A stretch of 16,078 nucleotides of DNA from Stenotrophomonas sp. (GCA_003484865.1 DMZT01000295.1:1-16078), one strand, 5' to 3'. Numbered from the stretch's first letter, positions 1-7,298 are shown. Notes: generated from the sequence alone by a model not told the origin. Program-made: numbers and translations.

Positions 1-69
1 AACCCGGCCTTCGTCGTTTCGGGCAGGTCATAATGACGGTCCGTTTTCGCCCCTCGTTCTGGAGTCGTC

Positions 70-255
70 ATGTCCGCACCCCCGCCGCAGCCGATCTCGC
101 ACACCACTGAAATGGTGATCGCCACGATCATTGGCGTGGCCATCGGCCTGACCCGCGACAACTTCCTGCTCGGCGCCGGCATCGGCATCGCGGTTGGCGT
201 GTTGATGAGCATCGCCAAGACCGTCTACGTGGAGCGCAAGCGCCGCCAGCGCTGA
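70..255 (+). CDS. Small two-helix membrane protein, unknown function
   Basis: This 61-residue protein starts at an ATG preceded by GGAG (61-64) at a good distance. After a proline-rich N-terminus come two hydrophobic, Gly/Ile/Val-rich segments, roughly residues 15-27 and 32-50, separated by a short TRDN turn. The tail is basic (ERKRRQR). This reads as a helical hairpin in the inner membrane with the basic tail probably cytoplasmic, which is inferred from the positive-inside rule. I do not recognise a family. It lies just upstream of the exported-protein gene and folP on the same strand. A CATAAT hexamer at 29-34 could be a -10 element, but no good -35 accompanies it. Clear RBS, membrane pattern and GC-rich codon use support a real gene. 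Confidence 0.7.
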   Translation: MSAPPPQPISHTTEMVIATIIGVAIGLTRDNFLLGAGIGIAVGVLMSIAKTVYVERKRRQR

Positions 256-362
256 ATGCTTGCGTGCGCGGCCGGCAGTGGGCACGATGCGCGTGCCCGC
301 GCCGCATGCCGCGGTCGGGCATGGCCGGGGGATCGGCCGACACACTTTCCAGGGGGATGTTC

Positions 363-866
363 ATGCGTCATTCGATGCGCGCAGCCGTTGCTGCGCTGCT
401 GTGCTGTGCCACGCCGGTCATGGCGGCCGAGATCCACGTGCAGGATCCGGTGCCGTTCAACGAGTCGGCGATCATTGCCGAGAACATCAAGGCCGAGTGC
501 CGGATGGGCGCGCAGCTGGCGACCGCGCTGGGCAAGAATGCCCCGGCGCATGGCAACACCATCGTCTTCGGCAGTGATCCGGTGAACACCGGCAGCGGGC
601 ACGCGTTGAAGCTGGAGCTGGTGGAAGCGCAGAGCGCAGGCAATGCGTTCACCGGCCACTTCAAGTCGGCGGCCGTGCGCGGCGTGCTGTTCGAGAACGG
701 CCAGCAGGTGGCCACGGTCACCGCACGCCGTGTGTCGCGCGGTGGCGCGTTTGCCGGCTTCAAGGGCTCCTGCGACGTGCTTGAACGCACCGTCAATGCG
801 ATCGGCAACGATCTGGCGATCTGGCTGGCCAAGCCGGTCGATGGGGCCCGCCTCGGCGACCTCTGA
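363..866 (+). CDS. Exported protein of unknown function (signal peptide, 167 aa)
   Basis: The chosen start is the ATG at 363, about six bases after a G-rich Shine-Dalgarno stretch (AGGGGG, 351-356). The frame is open further upstream, but those codons encode an Arg/Cys-rich sequence typical of a spurious extension. From 363 the protein begins with a Sec signal peptide (RHSMR basic start, hydrophobic core AAVAALLCC, cleavage near VMA|AE at residue 21), so the product is probably periplasmic. The mature part has two cysteines, about Cys46 and Cys137, that could form a disulfide. Its last third (GGAFAGFKGSCDVLERTVNAIG) looks like a glycine-rich turn followed by an amphipathic helix. I do not recognise the family. 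A distant resemblance to small DUF4410-type envelope proteins is only a guess. It precedes folP on the same strand. Confidence 0.75.
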   Translation: MRHSMRAAVAALLCCATPVMAAEIHVQDPVPFNESAIIAENIKAECRMGAQLATALGKNAPAHGNTIVFGSDPVNTGSGHALKLELVEAQSAGNAFTGHFKSAAVRGVLFENGQQVATVTARRVSRGGAFAGFKGSCDVLERTVNAIGNDLAIWLAKPVDGARLGDL

Positions 867-923
867 CAGCCGGTCCGGTGCGCCAGCGTAAACTACGCGC
901 TGGCGTACTTCGTGGATCTGCCC

Positions 924-1823
924 ATGTTCGATATCTCCCCCCAGCTCGATTGCGGCGGCCGGCTGCTGCGGCTGGATCGCCCGCGGGTCATGGGCATCGT
1001 CAACGTCACCCCGGATTCCTTCTCCGACGGCGGTGACCACGACAGCGTGGAGGCTGCGGTCGCGCGCGGCCTGCAACTGGTGGCCGAGGGCGCGGACCTG
1101 CTCGACATCGGCGGTGAATCGACCCGGCCAGGCAGTGCGCCGGTGCCGTTGGATGAAGAACTCCGCCGGGTCATCCCGGTGATCGAGCGGTTGGCACGCG
1201 AAACCACCGTGCCGATCAGCATCGACACCTTCAAGCCCGAGGTGATGCGCGCAGCGGTCGCGGCCGGTGCCGGCCTGATCAATGACATCCATGCGTTGCG
1301 CCAGCCCGGTGCGCTGGACGCCGCCGCCGAACTCGGCGTGCCGGTGGTGCTGATGCACATGCAGGGCGAGCCGGGCAGCATGCAGGACACCCCGCACTAC
1401 GATGACGTGGTCGCCGAGGTGCATCGCTTCCTGACCGAGCGCATGTTCCAGGCCGAGATGGCCGGCGTGGCCAAGAAGCATCTGATCATCGATCTGGGCT
1501 TCGGCTTCGGCAAGACCACCGAACACAACATGATCCTGCTAGCGCGTTCGGAGCGCTTCCTCGAGCTGGGCGTGCCAATGCTGGCCGGCCTGTCGCGCAA
1601 GCGCAGCATCGGTGAACTGACCGGTCGTGAGCAGCCGCGTGACCGCGTGGCCGGTTCGGTCGCCGCGCACCTGATCGCGGCCCAGCGTGGCGCGATGCTG
1701 CTGCGTGTGCACGATGTCGCCGCCACGGTCGATGCGCTGAAGGTGTGGGCCGCAGTCGATGCCGTGCCGATGCCGCGGGTGTCCGCCGCCCCGGCGATGC
1801 CGCGCTGGCCGGACGAGGACTGA
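924..1823 (+). CDS. folP: Dihydropteroate synthase
   Basis: FolP condenses 6-hydroxymethyl-7,8-dihydropterin diphosphate with p-aminobenzoate to give 7,8-dihydropteroate in cytoplasmic folate synthesis. It is the sulfonamide target. The TIM-barrel signatures are present in order: [11 protein letters not shown] (about 27-37), [11 protein letters not shown] (61-71), SIDT (99-102), ND at 120-121, the pterin loop [10 protein letters not shown] (188-197), GLSRKRSIG (222-230) and RVHD (261-264). The length, 299 aa, is normal. A GTG at 912 would add four residues. I prefer ATG 924 because the GTGGA at 912-916 then sits seven bases upstream as a ribosome site, and the protein begins like relatives. 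The pterin loop has DLG where most enzymes have DPG. The stop codon overlaps the miaA start (TGATG), indicating translational coupling. Confidence 0.97.
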   Translation: MFDISPQLDCGGRLLRLDRPRVMGIVNVTPDSFSDGGDHDSVEAAVARGLQLVAEGADLLDIGGESTRPGSAPVPLDEELRRVIPVIERLARETTVPISIDTFKPEVMRAAVAAGAGLINDIHALRQPGALDAAAELGVPVVLMHMQGEPGSMQDTPHYDDVVAEVHRFLTERMFQAEMAGVAKKHLIIDLGFGFGKTTEHNMILLARSERFLELGVPMLAGLSRKRSIGELTGREQPRDRVAGSVAAHLIAAQRGAMLLRVHDVAATVDALKVWAAVDAVPMPRVSAAPAMPRWPDED

Positions 1824-2776
1824 TGGCCGTCGATCAGCGCCCGCTGGCGATCGCGGTGATGGGCCCGACCGCGTCAGGCAAGACCGCCACCGCGATCGCA
1901 CTGGCCCAGCAGCTGGACGGTGAGATCGTCAGCGTCGATTCGGCGCTGGTCTATCGCGGGCTGGATATCGGCTCGGCCAAGCCCGATGCGGCCGAGCGCG
2001 CACAGGCGCCGCACCATCTGCTCGATGTGCGCGACCCGTGGCAGACCTATTCGGCGGCGGAGTTCGCCAGCGACGCGGCGCGGGCCGTCCGCGACATCAT
2101 CGCGCGGGGTCGCATGCCGATCCTCGCCGGTGGCACCGGGCTGTATTTCCGCGCGTTGCTACAGGGCCTGTCGCCGATGCCCGAGGCCGATCCGGCGGTG
2201 CGCGCACAGATTGCCGCCGAGGCGGCCGAGCAGGGCTGGGCGGCAATGCATGCCCAACTGGCCGGCATCGATCCGGCCGCGGCAAAGCGCATTCACGCCA
2301 CCGACCCGCAGCGCATCCAGCGGGCACTGGAAGTCCATCGGCTGACCGGTACCCCGATCAGCGAATGGCAGAAGCTGCCCGGCGTCGACCGGCTGCCGGT
2401 ACGGCCGCTCAAACTGATTCTCGCGCCGCGCGAGCGCACGGTGCTGCACCAGCGCATCGAAACCCGTTTCGACGCGATGCTGGATCACGGCTTCCTGGAC
2501 GAAGTCCACGCCCTGCGGGCCCTGCCGGCGATGGCCGAGGTGGCCGCGCCGCTGGATCTGCCGGCCGTGCGGGCGGTGGGCTACCGGCAGGCCTGGGAGT
2601 ATCTGGACGGGCAGGGCACGGCCGAGGCGTTCCGTGAGCGCGGCATCCAGGCCACCCGCCAGCTCGCCAAGCGCCAGCTGACCTGGCTGCGCGGGGAGCT
2701 TGATGCGCGCTGGTTCGATCCCCATCTAGACAGGGCTTCCCTGGCGGATGCGGTGTCGACCTTCGTCGCACGCTGA
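1823..2776 (+). CDS. miaA: tRNA dimethylallyltransferase
   Basis: MiaA transfers a dimethylallyl group to N6 of A37 in tRNAs that read UNN codons, the first step of ms2i6A formation. The 317-aa length matches the E. coli enzyme (316). Visible motifs are the P-loop GPTASGKT (14-21), the catalytic-Asp segment [17 protein letters not shown] (38-54), HHLLDV (64-69) and [16 protein letters not shown] (101-116). The central part carries the expected [16 protein letters not shown] segment, and the C-terminal [11 protein letters not shown] is typical of the family. The start is the ATG at 1823, which shares its A with the folP stop. A longer upstream reading from 1745 lies inside folP and is rejected. 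hfq follows after 107 bases, the classical miaA-hfq order. Confidence 0.97.
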   Translation: MAVDQRPLAIAVMGPTASGKTATAIALAQQLDGEIVSVDSALVYRGLDIGSAKPDAAERAQAPHHLLDVRDPWQTYSAAEFASDAARAVRDIIARGRMPILAGGTGLYFRALLQGLSPMPEADPAVRAQIAAEAAEQGWAAMHAQLAGIDPAAAKRIHATDPQRIQRALEVHRLTGTPISEWQKLPGVDRLPVRPLKLILAPRERTVLHQRIETRFDAMLDHGFLDEVHALRALPAMAEVAAPLDLPAVRAVGYRQAWEYLDGQGTAEAFRERGIQATRQLAKRQLTWLRGELDARWFDPHLDRASLADAVSTFVAR

Positions 2777-2883
2777 GTCCACGCCTTCATTCGCCCACCC
2801 CGTGTACCATCAAGGGTTCCGGCGGGCGGCGGGGGCCGTGGTAACTGCCGGAAGACCATAAAAACAATAATCAGGAGTGTGCA

Positions 2884-3165
2884 ATGTCCAAGGGGCAATC
2901 GCTGCAGGATCCGTTTCTGAATGCACTTCGGCGCGAACGCGTGCCGGTGTCGGTGTATCTGGTCAATGGCATCAAGCTGCAGGGAACGATTGAATCGTTC
3001 GACCAGTTCGTGGTGCTGCTGCGCAATACGGTGAGCCAGATGGTGTACAAGCACGCCATCTCGACCGTGGTGCCCGCGCGCAACGTGAAGGTCGGGCCCG
3101 GAGGTGGTTATGTGCAATCCAATGATGGCGCCGATGGCGTCCAAGGTGATGACGACGTTGAGTGA
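2884..3165 (+). CDS. hfq: RNA chaperone Hfq
   Basis: Hfq is a hexameric Sm-like protein that pairs small RNAs with target mRNAs. The first 65 residues are nearly identical to E. coli Hfq: [20 protein letters not shown], the Sm1 strand region, and Sm2 with YKHAIS. Visible functional residues include Gln8, Phe42, Lys56 and His57 (proximal U-binding face) and Arg16/Arg17 (rim). The C-terminal tail is short and ends in an acidic tip (DDDVE), like the acidic tip known to act as nucleic-acid mimic in E. coli. The total is 93 aa, against 102 in E. coli. ATG 2884 follows AGGAG (2873-2877) by six bases. The leader just before it is unusually A-rich. hflX starts 26 bases after the stop, so the two are probably co-transcribed. 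Confidence 0.98.
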   Translation: MSKGQSLQDPFLNALRRERVPVSVYLVNGIKLQGTIESFDQFVVLLRNTVSQMVYKHAISTVVPARNVKVGPGGGYVQSNDGADGVQGDDDVE

Positions 3166-3191
3166 CTGCGTGAAGAATTCTGGAGAACTGC

Positions 3192-4502
3192 GTGTTTGAC
3201 CGTTCCAAGCGAGGCGAACACGCACTCCTGATCCAGCCGCATGCCGGCCGGCTCGAAGATGACGTGCTTGAAGAGTTCACCGATCTGGCCCGCTCCGCCG
3301 GGGCCAGCATCGCGGCCACGCTGACCGCGCGCATCGATCGGCCCAATCCGTCGATCCTGATCGGCAGCGGCAAGCTGGACGAGGTCAAGGCCGCGGCCGA
3401 TGCCACCGGCGCCGACCTGATCCTGGTCAACCATGCGCTGTCGCCGGGGCAGGAGCGCAACCTGGAGCGGTTCCTGGAACGGCGCGTGATCGACCGCACC
3501 GGGCTGATCCTGGATATCTTCGCCCAGCGTGCGCGCAGCCACGAAGGCAAGCTGCAGGTGGAGCTGGCGCAGCTGCGCCACATGTCCACGCGGCTGATCC
3601 GCGGCTGGACCCATCTGGAGCGCCAGCGTGGTGGTTCCATCGGCCTGCGCGGCCCGGGTGAAACCCAGCTGGAAACCGATCGCCGCCTGCTGCAGAAGCG
3701 GGTGGAGCAGCTGCAGAAGAAGCTGGAAAAGGTGGAAGTGCAGCGCACCCAGATGCGTCGTGCCCGCCTGCGCAGCGAGCTGCCGCGCGTGGCGCTGGTG
3801 GGCTACACCAACGCCGGCAAGTCGACCCTGTTCAACGCATTGACTGGCGCCGAGGCCTTCGCTGCGGACCAGTTGTTCGCGACGTTGGACCCGACCGTGC
3901 GCCGCATCGCGCTGCCGGGCGGCAGCGTGGTGCTCGCCGATACCGTCGGCTTCGTCCGCGACCTGCCGCATGATCTGGTGGCCGCGTTCCGGTCGACCCT
4001 GTCCGAAGCCCGCGAAGCGGACTTCCTGCTGCACCTCGTCGATGCGGCCGATCCGCACCGTGAGGAGCGCATCGCACAGGTGGATGAAGTGCTGACCGCC
4101 ATCGGCGCGGGCGATCTGCCGCAGTTGCTGGTGTTCAACAAGATCGACCGCATCGACGGGGCCGACGTGCGTCACGATGCCCAGGACGGCATCCCCGACA
4201 ACGCGCGCCGCGAGCGGGTCTGGATTTCCGCCCGCGACAACGTTGGCCTGCCGCTCCTGCAGTCCGTGCTGGGCAAGCGCCTGGGCCTGCAGCACGTCAG
4301 TGGCGAGCTGCGGCTGCCGCCGAGTGCCGGTCGCCTGCGTTCGCGCCTGCATCAGCTGGAGGTCGTGCGCAGCGAAGCCACCGACGAAGACGGTTGGCTG
4401 CTGCAGGTCGAGATCCCGATCGCCGAGGCCGAGAAGCTGGCAGCTGGCGAGGGCGGCGAACCGATCCGCGCGATGCTTCCGGAAAAGCTTCCGGAATGGT
4501 GA
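3192..4502 (+). CDS. hflX: Ribosome-associated GTPase HflX
   Basis: HflX is a GTPase that binds the 50S subunit and, in E. coli, splits stalled or heat-damaged 70S ribosomes. The 436-aa protein shows the N-terminal HflX domain (residues 1 to about 195, with the glycine-rich GSGKLDEVK and the RGPGETQLETDRR segment), a coiled-coil linker of Lys/Glu/Gln (about 165-195), then the G domain: G1 GYTNAGKS (204-211), G3 DTVGF (250-254), G4 NKID (316-319) and G5 SAR (from 346). It uses a GTG start with GGAG (3182-3185) six bases upstream. The C-terminal domain ends in MLPEKLPEW. The gene follows hfq closely, as in E. coli, but hflK/hflC do not follow here. Confidence 0.97.
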   Translation: MFDRSKRGEHALLIQPHAGRLEDDVLEEFTDLARSAGASIAATLTARIDRPNPSILIGSGKLDEVKAAADATGADLILVNHALSPGQERNLERFLERRVIDRTGLILDIFAQRARSHEGKLQVELAQLRHMSTRLIRGWTHLERQRGGSIGLRGPGETQLETDRRLLQKRVEQLQKKLEKVEVQRTQMRRARLRSELPRVALVGYTNAGKSTLFNALTGAEAFAADQLFATLDPTVRRIALPGGSVVLADTVGFVRDLPHDLVAAFRSTLSEAREADFLLHLVDAADPHREERIAQVDEVLTAIGAGDLPQLLVFNKIDRIDGADVRHDAQDGIPDNARRERVWISARDNVGLPLLQSVLGKRLGLQHVSGELRLPPSAGRLRSRLHQLEVVRSEATDEDGWLLQVEIPIAEAEKLAAGEGGEPIRAMLPEKLPEW

Positions 4503-4576
4503 TGCGGGTGCCGGCCGCCGGCTGGCGCCCATGATTCTCCCGGCGGGGCTTCGCCCTCCGTCGCACCCGGCAACAC

Positions 4577-4605
4577 ACGACATCACTCACGATTTCGGCT
4601 AAAAC
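4577..4605 (+). promoter_or_regulatory. Possible sigma-70 promoter for pncC
   Basis: An ACGACA hexamer (4577-4582) is separated by 17 bases from TAAAAC (4600-4605). Each matches the sigma-70 consensus at four of six positions. A transcript would start near 4611, leaving a leader of about 30 bases before pncC. It is the only pair of reasonable spacing in the 140-base gap after hflX. Both boxes are weak, so this is a candidate only. Confidence 0.3.
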
Positions 4606-4642
4606 AGGGGGCGTTCGTCCCCCCGTTGATCCAGGACTTCCC

Positions 4643-5137
4643 ATGACCGTTCCTTCCGACGCCGAGCTGGGCGCCCTCGCCAGTGACGTGGGCCAGCGCC
4701 TGCAGCAGGCCTCGCTGCAGCTGGTGACTGCCGAAAGCTGCAGTGGCGGCTGGATCGCCAAGGCGATGACCGATATCGCCGGCTCCTCGGCGTTCTTCGA
4801 TTGCGGCATGGTGGTCTACAGCTACGAAGCCAAGCAACGCCTGCTGGGCGTGCGCGCGCAGACGCTGGAACAGTTCGGCGCGGTCAGCCGCGAGACCGTG
4901 CTGGAAATGGTCTCCGGTGCGCTGATCAATTCCGGTGCCGGCATCGCCGTGGCGGTGACCGGCATTGCCGGGCCGGGCGGTGGCAGCGAGGACAAGCCGG
5001 TCGGCAGCGTCTGGATCGGCTGGAAGGGCCGTGGCGGCTACGCGCGTGCGCAGCTGTTCCAGTTCGATGGCGACCGCGAAGCCATACGGCGGCAGACCGT
5101 GCAGCAGGCGCTGACGGGAATCTTCCCGCTGTTGTGA
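4643..5137 (+). CDS. pncC: NMN deamidase (stand-alone CinA C-terminal domain)
   Basis: PncC converts nicotinamide mononucleotide to nicotinate mononucleotide, recycling NAD breakdown products such as the NMN released by bacterial DNA ligase. At 164 aa this is the single-domain form, like E. coli PncC (YgaD). The N-terminal competence-damage domain of full CinA proteins is absent. Family signatures are TAESCSGG (29-36, with the conserved serine), YSYEAKQRLLGV (59-70), the segment AVSRETV (80-86) and VTGIAGPGGGSEDKPVG (105-121). ATG 4643 follows AGGA (4633-4636) by six bases. It stands upstream of recA with two genes in between; in E. coli it is directly upstream of recA. The 36-base gap to the UbiB-like gene suggests a two-gene operon. 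Confidence 0.93.
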   Translation: MTVPSDAELGALASDVGQRLQQASLQLVTAESCSGGWIAKAMTDIAGSSAFFDCGMVVYSYEAKQRLLGVRAQTLEQFGAVSRETVLEMVSGALINSGAGIAVAVTGIAGPGGGSEDKPVGSVWIGWKGRGGYARAQLFQFDGDREAIRRQTVQQALTGIFPLL

Positions 5138-5173
5138 CATCCTGACCGGGTGTGCTGACAGGAGAGTGGGCCG

Positions 5174-6853
5174 ATGTGGGAAACGCTGGGTACCGTGCGT
5201 GACCTGGGGCGATTGCAGGAAATCGCGTCGGTCCTGATCCGCTATGGCTTCGGCGACCTCGTGCGCCGCATCGGCCTGGCCGATGTGCTCGAACGCGCTG
5301 GCCGCCTGCTGCACTGGAACGATACCCAGCAGATGCTGCGGATGACCGCGCCTGTGCGCGTGCGCCGCGCGATGGAAGACCTGGGCCCCACCTTCGTCAA
5401 ACTCGGCCAGGTGCTGGCCACCCGCGTGGACCTGTTCCCGCCGGATTGGATCGCCGAGTTCTCCGAACTGCAGAACGCCGTGCCCGCGCTGCCGTATGCG
5501 CAGGTGCGTGAGCAGCTCGAACGTGATCTCGGCGCACCGGCCACCGAGGTGTTCGCGTGGCTCGATGAAACGCCCATGGCCGCGGCCTCGCTGGCACAGG
5601 CGCATCGCGCAACGCTGCATGACGGCACCGCCGTGGTGCTGAAGATCCGTCGTCCGGGCATCCGTGACGTCATCGAAGCCGACCTGCGCCTGCTGGCGCG
5701 GCTGGCCGAGATCATGGAGGCGCGCCTGCCCGATCTGCAGCGGTATCGCCCGGCCGAGGTGGTGCAGCAGTTCCAGGTGTCGCTGCGCCGCGAGCTGGAT
5801 TTTGCCGCCGAATGCCGCAATGCCGAGCGCATCGCGCGCAATTTCCAGGGCCGCGACGACATCCTGATCCCCAACGTGCACTGGCAGTGGACCTGCGAGA
5901 GCCTCAACGTGCAGGACTTCGTGGACGGCATTCCCGGCCGCGATCTGGTCGGCGTCGATGCGGCCGGTCTGGACCGCGTGCAGCTGGCCCGCACCGGCGC
6001 GCGCATCGTGCTGAAGATGGTGCTGGAGGACGGCTGTTTCCACGCTGATCCGCACCCGGGCAACATCATCTACCTGCGGGATGGCCGCATCGGCGTGATC
6101 GATTTCGGCATGGTCGGGGCGATCTCCGAGCAGCGCCGCTTCCAGGTTGCCCAGCTCCTGCATGGCCTGGTCACCCAGGAGCCGGAGCAGGTGGCCGACG
6201 TGCTGCTGGACTGGGCCGGTGGCGTGGAAGTGGACGAGTCGCGCCTGCAGCAGGACATCAGCACCTTCGTGGACCAGTACCGCGGGGTCCCGCTGAAGGA
6301 CCTGCACATGGGCCTGATGCTGGGCAACATCACCCAGCTGCTGCGCCAGTACGCGCTGACCCTGCCGGCCGATCTGGCGCTGATGATCAAGACCTTCCTC
6401 ACCCTGGAAGGCATGGGCCGCCAGCTGGACCCGCAGTTCGATATGGCCAGCGCCGCGCGCCCGTATCTGGAGCGGGTGATGTGGCAACGCTACTCGCCCG
6501 GCGCGATGCTCAAGCGCGGCAAGCGCAGCCTGGTCGGGGTGATGGATCTGGTCGGCGATCTGCCGCGCGATGTCCGCCGCCTGCTGCAGATGGCGCGCCG
6601 CGGCCGGCTCCAGCTCAAGATTGAAACCACGGCGCTGCAGGGCTTCGGCGACCAGGTCAACCGCGCGGCGAACCGGCTGGTGATGGGCATCGTGACCGCC
6701 GCGCTGATCATCGGCTCCTCGATCGTCATGCACAGTGTCGGCGGCATCTCCAGCCGCTGGCTGCTCGCGCTTGGCGTGGCCGGCTTCATCGGTGCCGGCT
6801 TCTGTGGCGTGTGGATCCTGTTTTCGATCTGGCGCAGCGGCAAGAACCCGTAG
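5174..6853 (+). CDS. ubiB: UbiB/ABC1 family atypical kinase, probable ubiquinone-synthesis factor
   Basis: UbiB-type proteins are membrane-anchored atypical protein-kinase-like ATPases needed for coenzyme Q synthesis. They were once called 2-polyprenylphenol hydroxylases, although they are not the hydroxylase. In this 559-aa protein the family marks are clear: the KxGQ segment LGPTFVKLGQ (70-79), the Ala-rich nucleotide loop MAAASLAQAH (135-144), the invariant lysine in VVLKIRRPG (Lys157), DPHPGN (292-297) and the metal-binding IDFG (from Asp310). Two hydrophobic helices close the chain (roughly 500-520 and 527-551), as in E. coli UbiB (546 aa). ATG 5174 follows AGGAG (5160-5164). A genome can encode several ABC1 proteins, so the symbol is likely rather than certain. 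The stop codon lies in a strong hairpin. Confidence 0.88.
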   Translation: MWETLGTVRDLGRLQEIASVLIRYGFGDLVRRIGLADVLERAGRLLHWNDTQQMLRMTAPVRVRRAMEDLGPTFVKLGQVLATRVDLFPPDWIAEFSELQNAVPALPYAQVREQLERDLGAPATEVFAWLDETPMAAASLAQAHRATLHDGTAVVLKIRRPGIRDVIEADLRLLARLAEIMEARLPDLQRYRPAEVVQQFQVSLRRELDFAAECRNAERIARNFQGRDDILIPNVHWQWTCESLNVQDFVDGIPGRDLVGVDAAGLDRVQLARTGARIVLKMVLEDGCFHADPHPGNIIYLRDGRIGVIDFGMVGAISEQRRFQVAQLLHGLVTQEPEQVADVLLDWAGGVEVDESRLQQDISTFVDQYRGVPLKDLHMGLMLGNITQLLRQYALTLPADLALMIKTFLTLEGMGRQLDPQFDMASAARPYLERVMWQRYSPGAMLKRGKRSLVGVMDLVGDLPRDVRRLLQMARRGRLQLKIETTALQGFGDQVNRAANRLVMGIVTAALIIGSSIVMHSVGGISSRWLLALGVAGFIGAGFCGVWILFSIWRSGKNP

Positions 6854-6866
6854 GGTTCTTACCGCT
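6836..6866 (+). terminator. Stem-loop over the ubiB-like stop codon
   Basis: AGCGG (6836-6840) pairs with CCGCT (6862-6866), and AAGAACCC (6842-6849) pairs perfectly with GGGTTCTT (6853-6860), with one C/A mismatch between the two stems and a three-base GTA loop. The TAG stop (6851-6853) is in the loop and the top of the stem. The hairpin is strong, but no run of T follows, so it may protect the mRNA 3' end or act with Rho rather than be an intrinsic terminator. Confidence 0.5.
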
Positions 6867-6883
6867 GGGATCCGCAGGATCCC
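6867..6883. repeat. Inverted repeat with GCA loop
   Basis: GGGATCC (6867-6873) pairs perfectly with GGATCCC (6877-6883) around the loop GCA. It begins one base after the preceding stem-loop ends, so the two are stacked head to tail. No protein-coding explanation is visible. Confidence 0.6.
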
Positions 6884-6886
6884 CGG

Positions 6887-6910
6887 AATCTCCCGCGCAA
6901 GCGGGGGATT
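6887..6910. repeat. Inverted repeat with GCAA tetraloop
   Basis: Ten bases (6887-6896) pair with 6901-6910 with a single T-G wobble around a GCAA tetraloop, a GNRA loop known to be very stable in RNA. It is the third consecutive stem-loop after the UbiB-like gene. There is no T tract, so it is not a classical intrinsic terminator. Confidence 0.6.
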
Positions 6911-6914
6911 ACGT

Positions 6915-6944
6915 GTAGGTCCGACCGTTGGTCGGACGCTCCTG
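6915..6944 (+). repeat. SMAG-type GTAG palindromic element 1
   Basis: The element starts with GTAG, followed by an eight-base perfect stem GTCCGACC (6919-6926) / GGTCGGAC (6930-6937) with loop GTT, and ends in GCTCCTG. This head-plus-hairpin format is that of the abundant GTAG repeats of Stenotrophomonas (SMAG, a REP family thought to be mobilised by RAYT transposases). Its stem sequence differs from that of the three following copies. Confidence 0.8.
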
Positions 6945-6974
6945 CCTGACCGACCCGTCACTATTTGCCCACCG

Positions 6975-7100
6975 GTAGAGCCACGCCATGCGTGGCTGCT
7001 CCAGCCCGTCACCGCACCCACCGGTAGAGCCACGCCATGCGTGGCTGCTCCAGCCCGCCGCCGCACCCACCGGTAGAGCAACGCCATGCGTGGCTGCTCC
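6975..7100 (+). repeat. Three SMAG-type elements in a 49-bp tandem array
   Basis: GTAG-headed 28-base elements start at 6975, 7024 and 7073, exactly 49 bases apart. The first two are identical in the core: stem AGCCACGC / GCGTGGCT with loop CAT, then GCTCC. The third has one change (AGCAACGC) that puts a mismatch in the stem. The 21 bases between elements are also nearly identical, so the repeating unit is 49 bp and not just the palindrome. This indicates tandem duplication after insertion. No transposase gene lies in the window. Confidence 0.88.
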
Positions 7101-7197
7101 TCGTCCGGCCCCCACGAATGCCTGACCCAACAGATTGCAGAGGCTAAACGCCGGAGAGCTGGCCGCAAGCGATACGCACCCGCGCCGTCAGACATCG

Positions 7198-7213
7198 CCG
7201 CGCGTTCGCGCGG
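7198..7213. repeat. Short inverted repeat, CG-rich
   Basis: CCGCGC (7198-7203) pairs with GCGCGG (7208-7213) around GTTC. It abuts and slightly overlaps the inverted GTAG element that follows, so only one of the two may fold at a time in its outer part. In GC-rich DNA a six-base stem is weak evidence alone. It is listed because it belongs to the hairpin cluster. Confidence 0.4.
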
Positions 7214-7238
7214 TCACCGACCAACGGTCGGTGGCTAC
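7211..7238 (-). repeat. SMAG-type GTAG element, inverted orientation
   Basis: Read on the minus strand, the sequence begins GTAG at 7238 and continues into an eight-base perfect stem (7215-7222 with 7226-7233) around a three-base loop. Its GACCGTTGGTC core is the same as in element 1 at 6915, in opposite orientation. The two thus form a divergent pair bracketing the 49-bp array. Confidence 0.7.
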
Positions 7239-7298
7239 AGGCATTGCTGGAGGCTTCGGCCGGTGCGGGACAGCCCTTCTTCTATCGGCTCTTCCTCT

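Noticed and set aside
225..1526. 433-codon open frame on the minus strand opposite the exported protein and folP
   Set aside because: It covers two plus-strand genes with better start sites and recognisable signals, and shows no domain of its own.
2805..2810. TACCAT as the -10 of an hfq promoter
   Set aside because: No -35 hexamer with more than a chance match lies at 16-18 bases. hfq may be read from folP-miaA or from a promoter inside miaA.
3108..4586. 492-codon open frame on the minus strand opposite hflX
   Set aside because: HflX motifs are complete on the plus strand and the antisense frame has shadow composition.
4606..4626. Hairpin GGGGG/CCCCC before pncC as a terminator of hflX
   Set aside because: The stem is only five G-C pairs with a loop of about eight bases and no T tract, and it lies downstream of the putative pncC promoter.
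6975..7100. CRISPR-like array
   Set aside because: There are only three units, the 21-base intervals are nearly identical rather than unique, the palindrome is a GTAG repeat, and no cas gene is present.
4583..7195. 870-codon open frame on the minus strand
   Set aside because: It lies opposite pncC and the UbiB-like gene, is rich in His/Gln/Arg/Asp from reversed GC-rich codons, and reads through the hairpin repeats. It is a high-GC shadow.
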